A DNA stretch of 64,000 nt from Polyangiaceae bacterium (lineage in GTDB: Bacteria > Myxococcota_A > Polyangia > Polyangiales > Polyangiaceae): contig JADJXL010000025.1 in the NCBI GenBank assembly GCA_016715885.1, forward strand, positions 930,001 through 994,000. Direction: 5' to 3'. The position numbers were made by a program, and so were the translations under genes. Positions within the stretch are counted from its first letter, which is position 1, and every line of letters begins with the position of its first letter. Below are positions 51,651-60,900 of this stretch, in pieces. The notes under the pieces are model-generated. The model was not told the origin of the DNA. It searched no databases and saw nothing but the letters and a program-made list of their open reading frames with translations.

Positions 51651-54644
51651 TCAGGGAACCTTGCGGATTGTCGCGCTCGCACCATTCGACGACTTGAGGA
51701 AGACTTCGTCGCTCGCATCGACGAGCAATCCTGTCGTATACCACCCGGGGTCGAGCTGCGCCGTGGTGCTGACGGTGGTCACCACCGCCCCCGGAATCGT
51801 CACCTGCGAGATGGTATTTCCCGTCGTGTAGTGTGCGGCCCAGAGGCGCGAACCATCGGAATCAATGGTCAAACCATCGATTTGACTCAAGCCAGTCACG
51901 AATGTGGTGAACACGCCCGTGGGCGTCATGCGATCGATGCGACTGTTCGTGGAATTGGCCAAGTAAACGTACGAACCATCCGGAGCGAATGCGAGGTCGC
52001 TAAAGGTCGGCGCCCCCGCCGCGGTTCCAATCACCGTCGTCGTGGCCGTGGAAGGATCGATGACATAAACATTGCCATTGTAACCCGAACCAATGAGCTT
52101 GTTGGCGTGGGCGCCGAATCCCGCGGGGGCAACGGCGATGTCCGTCATGGTGGTCGGAAAGGTCATGATGAGCGTCGGATTGCCGCCGGACACGGGCATC
52201 GAATACAGTCTCGGCGACGTGTCGGTCGCAATGTAAATGAGGTTGTCACTCTTGCGATACGCAACGCCGACGATGGAGGACGTGAGCGTTCCGCTCGTCA
52301 AGGTCGTGACCGCGCCGGTCGTCTTGTTGACCCGGTAAAACGCATTGTTGAAGCCTCCGGTCACGAGGATGTCGCAGTTTCCGTCGAAGTCGATGCCGCC
52401 GAAGAAGTTGGACGGATGCACGACGATGGGTAGCGGCAAGGCCGCACCGTTGATGTCGCACAACTGAGAGCACCCGTTGTCGACGACGCCATTGCAATCA
52501 TTGTCCTTGCCGTCGCCACACACCTCCGCAACCGCCATGACCGATTGCGGGCACGTGAGCGCACCGCCGGAACACGTCAACGTGCCAATGGCGCATTCGC
52601 CCTGCTGTCCGGGCACCGTGCACGCACTGCCTCCTCCGGGATTGCCGTCGTCGACCGTGCCGTCGCAATCATTGTCGAGACCGTCGCACACTTCGGGTTG
52701 TGCCGCTTGGTTTGCATTGCACACGAGCGTTCCGCCCGTGCAGGCGCGAGTGCCCGCCGCGCAAATGCCTTGCAATCCCGTATTGCATGAAACGCCGCCG
52801 CCGGGGTTTCCTTCGTCGGTCGAACCATTGCAGTTGTTGTCGAGACCGTCGCACACTTCGGGTTGCGCCGTTTGATTGGCATTGCAGACAATCGCACCGC
52901 CCGTGCACGCCGCCGTACCCACCGCACATACCCCGGGTTGCCCCGTATTGCATGCCCCGCCTCCCCCCGGATTGCCTTCGTCCGTCATGCCATCGCAATC
53001 ATTGTCCTTGTTGTCGCAAATCTCCGGTGACGACGTGGTCGTTTGAATGCAAACGAGCCCGCCGCCCATACACGTGTACGTCCCGGGAGAACACGCACCG
53101 GGCAAACCCGTCGAGCACGAACCGCCGCTCTCGGGGTTGCCCTCGTCAATCGATCCATTGCAGTTGTCGTCGATTCCGTTGCAAAGCTCGGGCGTGGCAA
53201 ACACCACCTGCGGACACCCAAGCGATCCATTTTGACAAACCAACGTGCTTTGCGCGCACGGCCCTAGTTTGCCCGGAACGGTGCACATGCCCCCGCCACC
53301 CGGATTGCCTTCGTCCGATGCACCATTGCAGTTGTTGTCGAGGCCGTCGCAGGTCTCGGGTGAAGACTGAATGCTTTGCGTGCAAACGATGCCGCCGTTG
53401 CTACACGTCGTCGTTCCCGCCGCGCAGACGCCGAGTTGACCGGTGTTGCACGGCATCCCGCCGCCTGGATTGCCATCGTCGACCACACCGTCGCAATCAT
53501 TGTCCTTGTTGTCGCACGTTTCATTGGATGCCATCTGCGTCGGCGCGCATTGAAGCGCGCCCCCCGTGCACGCCATGACGCCCGTCGCACACACCCCAGG
53601 CTCACCCGTCATGCAGGCAGCACCGCCGCCCGGGTTGTTCTCGTCCGCGGAACCATTGCAGTTGTTGTCGAGGCCGTCACAGACTTCGGGCGAAGGCATT
53701 CCCGGCGTGCACGTTTGCGGCATCCCGCCCGCACACGCTGGCACCGTCACGGCACACGCGCCGACACCGCACGTCGTCGTGCCTAAATTGTCGTCGATGA
53801 AAAGGTTACAATCGTCATCGATGCCATTGCACGTTTCCGGTTTGGGTGCCCCCGGCGTACACGTTTGCGGCACGCCATTCACGCATGCGGTTACCGATAC
53901 CAAACACGCGCCCGCGCCGCACGTCAAGTCCGTGAATGCATCGTCCGATGACCCATTGCAATCGTTGTCGAGCGCATCGCAAACCTCGGTCGATGGCAAT
54001 ACCTCGCCTTCACACGCCCCCCATTGCCCACCAACACACGTTTGCGTTCCCGACTTGCACTCCCCGACGTCCTTGGTCGCCTCGCCCCCCGAATAACACG
54101 ATTGGGTTTGTCCGTCCGTACACGAGCACCCTTCGTCAATTTGCCCGTCGCAATTGTCGTCAGCCCCATTGCATGTCTCGGCAGGGTCGGCAGGGCCTGG
54201 CTCGCACGAAGGAATCATTCCGTCATCACAACCGGAGACCGTCACCTGGCAAATGCCCATCCCGCACGTAATCGGAGCAATGCCACTATCGATTTGCCCA
54301 TCGCAATCGTCGTCCGCGCCGTTACACGTCTCAGCCGTCGGAAGCACTTCGCCGGCGCATGCACCCCATTGTCCACCCGAACACGTCGAGGTACCTCCGG
54401 TGCACGTGCCTACCCCGTTTGTCCCGGGATCCCCCGAATAACACGGCTGCGTCTCACCATCCGTGCATGCCGCGCCGCCACCTGTCCCAGCATTGCCACC
54501 CTCGCCGCCGGCGCCACCCATGCCTCCCGTTGCCCCACCGCTACCCGTCGCGGTGACCGTCCCGTCACCACCACATCCCGCCGTGACAAGACCCGAAACC
54601 AACAGAACAATGCCCGCAAAATGAGCTCGTGTAGAAATACGCAT
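51651..54644 (-). CDS. MopE-like lipoprotein with C-terminal beta-propeller (12 repeats)
   Basis: A 997-residue protein. Lipobox TAGC, a Gly-rich linker, then I count 12 CNGxDDDC-type modules. From about residue 710 the sequence changes to a propeller-like domain (GGIDFDGNCDILVTGGFNNAFYRVN, IYIATDTSPRLYSMPVSGG, VYLANSTNSRIDRMT), similar to the blades of NHL or YncE proteins. The fusion of metal-loop repeats with a propeller suggests a ligand- or polymer-binding surface protein. ATG 54644 is preceded by GAGGAG. Lipid-anchored; function unknown. Confidence 0.85.
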   Translation of the reverse strand: MRISTRAHFAGIVLLVSGLVTAGCGGDGTVTATGSGGATGGMGGAGGEGGNAGTGGGAACTDGETQPCYSGDPGTNGVGTCTGGTSTCSGGQWGACAGEVLPTAETCNGADDDCDGQIDSGIAPITCGMGICQVTVSGCDDGMIPSCEPGPADPAETCNGADDNCDGQIDEGCSCTDGQTQSCYSGGEATKDVGECKSGTQTCVGGQWGACEGEVLPSTEVCDALDNDCNGSSDDAFTDLTCGAGACLVSVTACVNGVPQTCTPGAPKPETCNGIDDDCNLFIDDNLGTTTCGVGACAVTVPACAGGMPQTCTPGMPSPEVCDGLDNNCNGSADENNPGGGAACMTGEPGVCATGVMACTGGALQCAPTQMASNETCDNKDNDCDGVVDDGNPGGGMPCNTGQLGVCAAGTTTCSNGGIVCTQSIQSSPETCDGLDNNCNGASDEGNPGGGGMCTVPGKLGPCAQSTLVCQNGSLGCPQVVFATPELCNGIDDNCNGSIDEGNPESGGSCSTGLPGACSPGTYTCMGGGLVCIQTTTSSPEICDNKDNDCDGMTDEGNPGGGGACNTGQPGVCAVGTAACTGGAIVCNANQTAQPEVCDGLDNNCNGSTDEGNPGGGVSCNTGLQGICAAGTRACTGGTLVCNANQAAQPEVCDGLDNDCDGTVDDGNPGGGSACTVPGQQGECAIGTLTCSGGALTCPQSVMAVAEVCGDGKDNDCNGVVDNGCSQLCDINGAALPLPIVVHPSNFFGGIDFDGNCDILVTGGFNNAFYRVNKTTGAVTTLTSGTLTSSIVGVAYRKSDNLIYIATDTSPRLYSMPVSGGNPTLIMTFPTTMTDIAVAPAGFGAHANKLIGSGYNGNVYVIDPSTATTTVIGTAAGAPTFSDLAFAPDGSYVYLANSTNSRIDRMTPTGVFTTFVTGLSQIDGLTIDSDGSRLWAAHYTTGNTISQVTIPGAVVTTVSTTAQLDPGWYTTGLLVDASDEVFLKSSNGASATIRKVP

Positions 54645-54691
54645 CGCAGACTCCTCACCAATGACGCCGCAAAAGCAAGTGACGAATTCAC

Positions 54692-54721
54692 ATCGTCTCA
54701 TCCATGCACGCCGACGTAAAG
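54692..54721 (-). promoter_or_regulatory. Shared MopE-family promoter motif, gene 3
   Basis: CTTTAC (54716-54721), 16 bp, GAGACGAT (54692-54699) on the minus strand, about 48 bp before the ATG. Confidence 0.6.
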
Positions 54722-54876
54722 CATGGAAACTTCAACACTCATTTGGACATGGCAATGCTGGCCACATCTGAGCGTCGCGCGGCGACACGCACGTGGTGTT
54801 TTTTTCGTTCCTCAATCAAAGAAATCCAAACTTGCACGTCGTGCTTGCGCCGGAAGCGCGCGAGCCTGAAACTCGA

Positions 54877-55923
54877 ATGATGAAGCGCACTTCTTCACCT
54901 TCGACCCGTTCCTTCGACATTGAAGCCACCCGCCAAGCAACGAAGTACTCATCAGCGCTGCGCGCTCTCTTGCTGACCGCCGTCGTCACCGCTGCGCTTG
55001 GAGCTGGCTGCGGCGAAGACCCCACCATCCGTCAGAGCACGGGTGGTGGCGGTGCAGGTGGAGACAACACCGGTGGCGGGGGTGGAATGGTCGTGCCGAA
55101 CGATCCGCTCCCCCTTCGCGTCCTCAATTGGAACGTACACAACCTCGAGAACGACAAGGACGACAGTGGCGCACCGGGCGAGACGATTGTCAGCGCGGCC
55201 GAATACGCTGCGCATCGAAAAGCCGTCGGGTCGGTCATCACGCTGCTCGATCCTGATGTCGCCGTATTGCAGGAGGTCGAAAACAAGGCGGTGCTCGACG
55301 ATCTCAACGAGACCGAGCTCGGAGGCAAATACGTCGCCTCGAGCCTTGTCGACGGCAATGATTATCGCGGCGTGGATATTGCCGTATTGTCAAAATTCCC
55401 CATCGATTCGGCGGTGAGTCACAAGTCTGACGCATTTCCGCTGAACGGCACGCAGGGTCCCAACTATTATTATGCGCGCGATTGCGCGGAGATCCACATC
55501 AGCTTCAATGGGCGCAAGATGGTATTTCTCGGCGTGCATTTCAAAGCCAAGAGCAACGACGATCCGATTCAGCGGCTCGCCGAAGCCCAGCACACGCGCG
55601 CCATTGCCGATGGGCTTGCAAAAGAGGACCCATCACGAGCGATCGTCATTTTGGGTGACTTCAACGACACGCCGGATTCCCCTCCTTACTTGGCCGTGCG
55701 CGGCGACGGCACCACGCAATACGTCGACATCACGCAATCGATGCCCGCGGCCAATCGTTGGACATACGAGTTTCAGGGAAAGCTCGAGCTCATCGATCAT
55801 CAATTCGCAAGCCCCATCCTGGCCCCGATGCTCGATGCGGCATCCGTCACCATTCGCCACGGGGCGGACGTCGACGACGCGAGCGATCACGCGCCCGTCA
55901 TTGCGACATACATGGTGAATTAG
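54877..55923 (+). CDS. Lipoprotein of the endonuclease/exonuclease/phosphatase fold
   Basis: A 348-residue protein with a basic N-terminus, a hydrophobic segment and a lipobox (LGAGC), followed by a Gly-rich linker and a full DNase I-type domain: LRVLNWNVHNLEN, LQEVENKAVL (catalytic Glu), VFLGVHFKA, ILGDFNDTPDSP and SDHAPVIATYMV. Such enzymes cut phosphodiester bonds in DNA, RNA, lipids or inositol phosphates with a divalent metal. Because it is lipid-anchored it should act outside the cytoplasm, possibly on extracellular DNA. ATG 54877 fits the family; the upstream in-frame start would add 28 residues. It sits between two MopE-like genes but on the other strand. Confidence 0.88.
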   Translation: MMKRTSSPSTRSFDIEATRQATKYSSALRALLLTAVVTAALGAGCGEDPTIRQSTGGGGAGGDNTGGGGGMVVPNDPLPLRVLNWNVHNLENDKDDSGAPGETIVSAAEYAAHRKAVGSVITLLDPDVAVLQEVENKAVLDDLNETELGGKYVASSLVDGNDYRGVDIAVLSKFPIDSAVSHKSDAFPLNGTQGPNYYYARDCAEIHISFNGRKMVFLGVHFKAKSNDDPIQRLAEAQHTRAIADGLAKEDPSRAIVILGDFNDTPDSPPYLAVRGDGTTQYVDITQSMPAANRWTYEFQGKLELIDHQFASPILAPMLDAASVTIRHGADVDDASDHAPVIATYMVN

Positions 55924-55950
55924 AGGGTTTGAAACCGGGCCACGACTTGA

Positions 55951-56008
55951 ACGCTCGCTTCGCGCGCGTGGGACGCGCGCTTCGCGAGGCTAGTTTACGA
56001 TGGGGGGG
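55951..56008. repeat. 58-bp dispersed repeat, copy B
   Basis: One mismatch from 6734-6791. It begins right after the nuclease lipoprotein stop, as copy A lies after the P450 gene. Confidence 0.8.
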
Positions 56009-56080
56009 TCCGCGGCTCGCCTCCCGGTGCTTTTGCTTCGCAAAAGCACGGCGAGGCGCGGACACCCCCCATACCCCCCC
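56001..56080. terminator. Composite hairpin between convergent genes
   Basis: An inner perfect stem GTGCTTTTGC/GCAAAAGCAC (56027-56036, 56040-56049) sits inside a second stem (GTCCGCGGCTCGCC with its near-complement) and an outer G-run/C-run. It lies between the ends of the nuclease gene and the fourth MopE-like gene, so it can end both transcripts. No T-run is present on either side. Confidence 0.6.
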
Positions 56081-56108
56081 GGGATTCGAATTGCAAGCCC
56101 TGCTCTAA

Positions 56109-57797
56109 TCACGGACACGTTCCTGCCATCACGAGCACGTCGTCGATGTTCCACGAACCGCTCGCGACGGCACCCACCGATCCCACATTGAATCCCCAGC
56201 GAATACGCATATTTGCGTTCTTGTACGCCGAGATGTCGTACGTCATCTTCGTCCACGCCGTATCCGTGACCGATGCTGCGCCATTTTGATACACCGTGTA
56301 CCATGCCGCGCCATTGAAGACTTGCACGACGCTGTTCATGTACGGCGTATAGTCGGTGCGAAGCCACCGCTGGAAACTCAAAATGACCTTGGGAGCATCC
56401 TTCGCGTCGAACGCCGGGCTCGTCAGGTAATAGTAACCGTGCAGCGTCGTTGCCGCACAACCCCCAACGTTGACACCCGCCATCATGTTGTCCATCGTCG
56501 GCGACGTGTCCATCGTGGGATCACCGCATGCCACCATGGCCGGCGGTGCCTTGATGTCCCATTCCGCATCGAGCGTCCAGCCGGATGCATTCGAGAAATC
56601 CTCCTCGATGAACACCGTCGGTCCACCCTGACAAACCAATTTACCATCGAGGCAGGCGCGCGTGCCATTACAACCACATGCAACGCCCCCTCCCGGATTG
56701 CCTTCGTCCACCGAATCGTCGCAATCGTCGTCAATACCGTTGCATACCTCGACCTCGCCCGCGAAATTCGGCAGACAAACAAGCGCACCGCTCTGGCATT
56801 GCGTCGTCCCGGCTGCACACACATCCGGCTTGCCCGTATCACAAATTACGTTTCCACCGGGATTGTCTTCGTCGACCGTGCCATCGCAATCGTCGTCGAG
56901 GCCATTGCACTTTTCAGTCGACGATGGAGTCAGCGGGAAACAATCGATCGAGCCTCCCTTGCATTGAATTTGGCCGGCCGCGCAAACCCCGAGATACCCC
57001 GTGCCGCAATCAAAGCCCGTCCCAGGGATGTTGTTGTCGACGGTGCCGTCGCAATCGTCATCGATGTCGTTGCACGTTTCCGCATCCGGCATGATGTCCG
57101 GGACGCACTCCTGCACGCCAGCCGTGCACGTCGTCTTTCCCGCCACGCATGGACCGAATTTGTCAGGCACCGCGCATGTTTTACCGTTGTCAGGAAACGT
57201 CTCGTCCACGAGCTGATTGCAGTTGTTGTCGATGCCGTCACAAACCTCGAGCGACGGGGGGTTCGGAACGCACGCGGTGAGCTGTCCATTTTCACACGTG
57301 GCAACCGTCACTTGACAAGCACCGACCCCACAGATCGTCATGCCCATGTCGTCGGCGACGCCATTGCAGTCGTCGTCAACGAGGTTGCAAAGTTCCTTTG
57401 CCTTCGGAACGACTTGCCCAACGCAAGGTCCCCACGTCCCGGTCGTATCGCACGTCTGCTGTCCCGCAGCGCAAGCCCCGACGCCCTCGGTGCCGTCGGG
57501 ACCCGCGTAACACGACTGCGTCTGACCATCGACACACGGACAGTCCTCGTCTACCTGCTCGTCGCAGTCGTTGTCCTTGCCGTCGCAGATCTCGTCGAGC
57601 GGCACGCATACGGGCCCGCCTCCACCAGCGCCAGCCGAACCACCGGCACCGGCACTGCCACCGGCTCCCGCGTCGCCCCCGGCACCTGCACTGCCTCCCG
57701 GCCCACTGGAATTGTCCGTAGCGCAGCCCGTCGAGTGAAATGAGTAGATGAAGCAGCAGCCAAGCGCCAAGAGCGTGGCCGGAATCGTCGATCGCAT
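56109..57797 (-). CDS. MopE-like lipoprotein with C-terminal jelly-roll-like domain (6 repeats)
   Basis: A 562-residue protein. A signal peptide with a lipobox-like STGC, a Gly/Ala linker, then CDGKDNDCDEQVDE and five similar modules by my count, ending in CNGIDDDCDDSVDE. The C-terminal 160 residues (DFSNASGWTLDAEWDI, GYYYLTSPAFDAKDAPKVILSFQRWLRTD, TYDISAYKNANMRIRWGFNVG) resemble carbohydrate- or protein-binding beta-sandwich domains of the MAM type. Fewer repeats than the others, but the same promoter motif at 57862-57891. ATG 57797 is preceded by GGAGGA. Lipid-anchored surface protein. Confidence 0.85.
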   Translation of the reverse strand: MRSTIPATLLALGCCFIYSFHSTGCATDNSSGPGGSAGAGGDAGAGGSAGAGGSAGAGGGGPVCVPLDEICDGKDNDCDEQVDEDCPCVDGQTQSCYAGPDGTEGVGACAAGQQTCDTTGTWGPCVGQVVPKAKELCNLVDDDCNGVADDMGMTICGVGACQVTVATCENGQLTACVPNPPSLEVCDGIDNNCNQLVDETFPDNGKTCAVPDKFGPCVAGKTTCTAGVQECVPDIMPDAETCNDIDDDCDGTVDNNIPGTGFDCGTGYLGVCAAGQIQCKGGSIDCFPLTPSSTEKCNGLDDDCDGTVDEDNPGGNVICDTGKPDVCAAGTTQCQSGALVCLPNFAGEVEVCNGIDDDCDDSVDEGNPGGGVACGCNGTRACLDGKLVCQGGPTVFIEEDFSNASGWTLDAEWDIKAPPAMVACGDPTMDTSPTMDNMMAGVNVGGCAATTLHGYYYLTSPAFDAKDAPKVILSFQRWLRTDYTPYMNSVVQVFNGAAWYTVYQNGAASVTDTAWTKMTYDISAYKNANMRIRWGFNVGSVGAVASGSWNIDDVLVMAGTCP

Positions 57798-57861
57798 CGG
57801 TCCTCCGAACACGAGCCGCAACGCATGCGCGTCATGGCTCGAAGATTCCTCGCACGTCTTG

Positions 57862-57891
57862 CATGTTTCAGGATTTTTTTGCGGCGTAAAG
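57862..57891 (-). promoter_or_regulatory. Shared MopE-family promoter motif, gene 4
   Basis: CTTTAC (57886-57891), 16 bp, GAAACATG (57862-57869) on the minus strand, about 64 bp before the ATG. Confidence 0.5.
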
Positions 57892-57955
57892 CGCGACTGC
57901 ACATTCCGCCACCGACCCCGGCACGACGCACGGCGCTAAGGTAAGCTCGGAAGCC

Positions 57956-60900
57956 ATGATCGGAGGAAGCGTTGCGACGAACCGGCGCACGACTCGGCAA
58001 GGACGCCGAGATCGTGGTCGCGTACTCGCGTTCGCACTCTGCATCGTGTTCGCACTCATCGGCGCACTCCCGCTCGCGCTCGGCGCACTCGTACGCCTCT
58101 CGCCCGTACGCGCGTGGGCTGCACGTAAAACCGCGGCTCTCATCGAACGCGAGCTCGGTGTTGCTGCGCGTTATCGAGTCTCCTTGCAGGCTTGGCCTCT
58201 CGCGATCGATCTCGAAGACGTCGTCGTCGATGCCGACGATGGAGGTAGCCCCGTTGCGACCATCGAACGCATCGGCATTCGGCCCCGACTCTTCTCACTC
58301 CTCAACGGCGAGCTCGACGTTGGAGAAGTCGAAGTCCTAGGGCCGCGATTGCGCTTCGTCGTGGCAAACGGCGAGCTTGCAAATTTGCACCCGAAACTGC
58401 CCGCCACGAGCGCGAGTGACGAACGCTCGACGCGCGCACCGTTCTCCGCACTGGCCGTCACGGACGCACGCATCGATGCAACCATCGAAGGCACTCGCAT
58501 CGACACGCGCGAAGTCGACCTCGACGTCACCGCGGAAGAAGACGGCGCCTTTGAAATTGCCTTGCGCGCTGGGTTGTCCACGGTTGTCCGGACACACCCC
58601 ATGCCGGGACGTCAGGACCACGAAGACATGGTCGATGAAGACACGCTGTGCCGCCTCGATGCACGCGTGCACGTCGATCACGCAGGCTTGACGATCCGCA
58701 GGCTGACGCTTCGTGGCGCCGCAGATTTCGATCCGGATGCCGGGACGAACCCTGGTTGTGCCCTCGCCCGAGAAGACGCTCGCAACGTCGAGCTGAACCT
58801 CGGCGCCTTCCGTGTCGACGTTCCGCTTTACGCAAGCTCGATTGCCCCTGCGCCGCAGCCTTCGGATGCGCCTCTGGCCATACCACCTCCGATGAGCGGC
58901 CGCGTGCGTACGCGTCTGCCCATCGCGCTCGCGCACCGATTCGTCGACTTGCCTTGGGTCACGGGCTCCGTGGGGCTCGATGTCGAAATCAAACACGACG
59001 GCTCGACGACCCTTCCGCATGTCTCCGGTCGCCTCGAAGCGACCGAGCCTGGACTGAGCGGCAAAGTCTTCGCCACGACGCTCGACGCCGATCTGTCGAT
59101 TGCGGACGACGTCGTCCGGTTGTCCAAGGTGAACGTCACCTGGGCAAACGGGGAAGCCACGATCGGCGAAGCGAAGGTCGAACCGTTCGTCGCTGGCATA
59201 CCGGCGTCCGCCGGTCCCGTCGATATCCGCAACATGAACCTCGAAGGGATCTTGCGCGACCTTGGCGTGCATCCGCAGTCGTGGATCACGTGGACGCTGG
59301 AAAAGGGTCACTTCGACAAGTTCAGCGGGACGATTTCTCCGCTTTCGCTCGAAGGTCCCATGGAGTTCGTCACAAAGAACTTCGAGATCTTCGATCGACC
59401 CACGACGGATCCAGCGCGTGGGCACATGCTCGCGCTCGCTGAGGCGAATCTGCGCGCCAACTTCATGGTTCGTCCCACGGGCATCATCATCGATGACCTG
59501 CTCATCGAAAGCCCGAAGTCGGTCCTGCGTTCGCGCGTTTCGCTCCAGTTTCGTAGTTATTTGGATGCCCAACTATTCGAGGGCACGCGGATCGATCTGT
59601 CGGAGCTGACGCCGCTCAAGAACATTCCGATGAGCGGCATCGCGGAAATTACGGCCATCGGACGAGGACCGTTCAGTCGCCCAAAGATCGAAGCCAACGG
59701 CTCGATCACGGACTTCAACTTTTCGATCTTTTCGTTTGGAGACGTCGAGCGCGCACGCATCTTCTTCGAACCGTTCGACATTCACGTCGTCGATGCGCAT
59801 CTTCGCAAGGGCGACAGCAGGATCGCCGTTCCCAATGTGCACATCGATTTCGATGCCATCCCCGGCATCATCGTCGATGCGGACATCGACACGCGCGCGG
59901 CCCCCCATCTGTGGGCGCACGATTTTTACGACATCGTAGGAATCGGCGACGACCCTCGTTTTGCTGATCTCGACACGAATGCAAGCGGCACGGCGCGGCT
60001 GCATTTCGTCAGCGGCGGCCCCGAGGATCGTTGCGGCACGGGACGCCTTCGCGTGAAGACGAAGATGCATCTCGAACGCGCTTCGCTTTATGGCGAGCAG
60101 TTCGACGATGGTGACGCCGACGTCGACCTCGATTGGGACGACTTCGAAGCATCCGCGGCCGGCATGCGACTCGATGTCCATTCCGCGTCGCTTCGCAAAG
60201 GAGCGGGCACCGTCCTTGCCGGCGCGACGGTTCGTCCTGGCGGACGCGTGACGGGGCAAGCCATCGCGACGGGCATTCCCATCGATCGTGTCGACGCCCT
60301 CGGCCGCTGGGGCAAACCTTTCGATGGATCCATCTCGGGCGTCGCGGAGCTCTTTGGCACAGTCAGCCAGCTCGAGGCTCGTGCCGACGTGCGCATGACA
60401 CCCATCCGCATCGGATCGGCTTCGCTCCCGGCGTCGCAGATGGACGTAGCGATGACCGCCGCAGGTTCGTCCGGCCGAACCATTGGATGGACGCGCTGCA
60501 GGAATCCGCGCACGGCCCCGTTCGATCGTGCCGAGTACGATCGCGACCTGTCTTCGGGCGATTTTCGCGTGAGCGGCAAGCTCGCCGGTGGCCAGATCGT
60601 GCTCGACGACGTCCGCATGACGCGGCAAAAGCACAAGGTCGTCACGGGCAGAGTCACGACGCAAGCGCTCGATCTTGGCGCTCTGGCGAACTTGCTTCCG
60701 GGTGTCGCGTTCAGTGCGACGCCGCCCCACGGCAAACTCGATGCGTCGTTCAACATCGCCAAACTCCCGTTCGACGATCTGGCGAGAACGCGCGTGTCGA
60801 TGGCGCTCACGGCGCTCGAGCTCGAACGAGGTGGGCGTCGCGTTGCGCTTGCGGGCACGCCTGGGCCGATCCTCATCGACAACGACACGCTCACGCTGCC

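Noticed and set aside
46367..54701. Regularly repeated DNA that could suggest CRISPR arrays
   Set aside because: The repeats are imperfect, in frame, and encode protein modules; no spacer structure.
56286..57743. 485-codon plus-strand frame over the fourth MopE-like gene
   Set aside because: Caused by the repeated codons of the MopE modules; no motifs.
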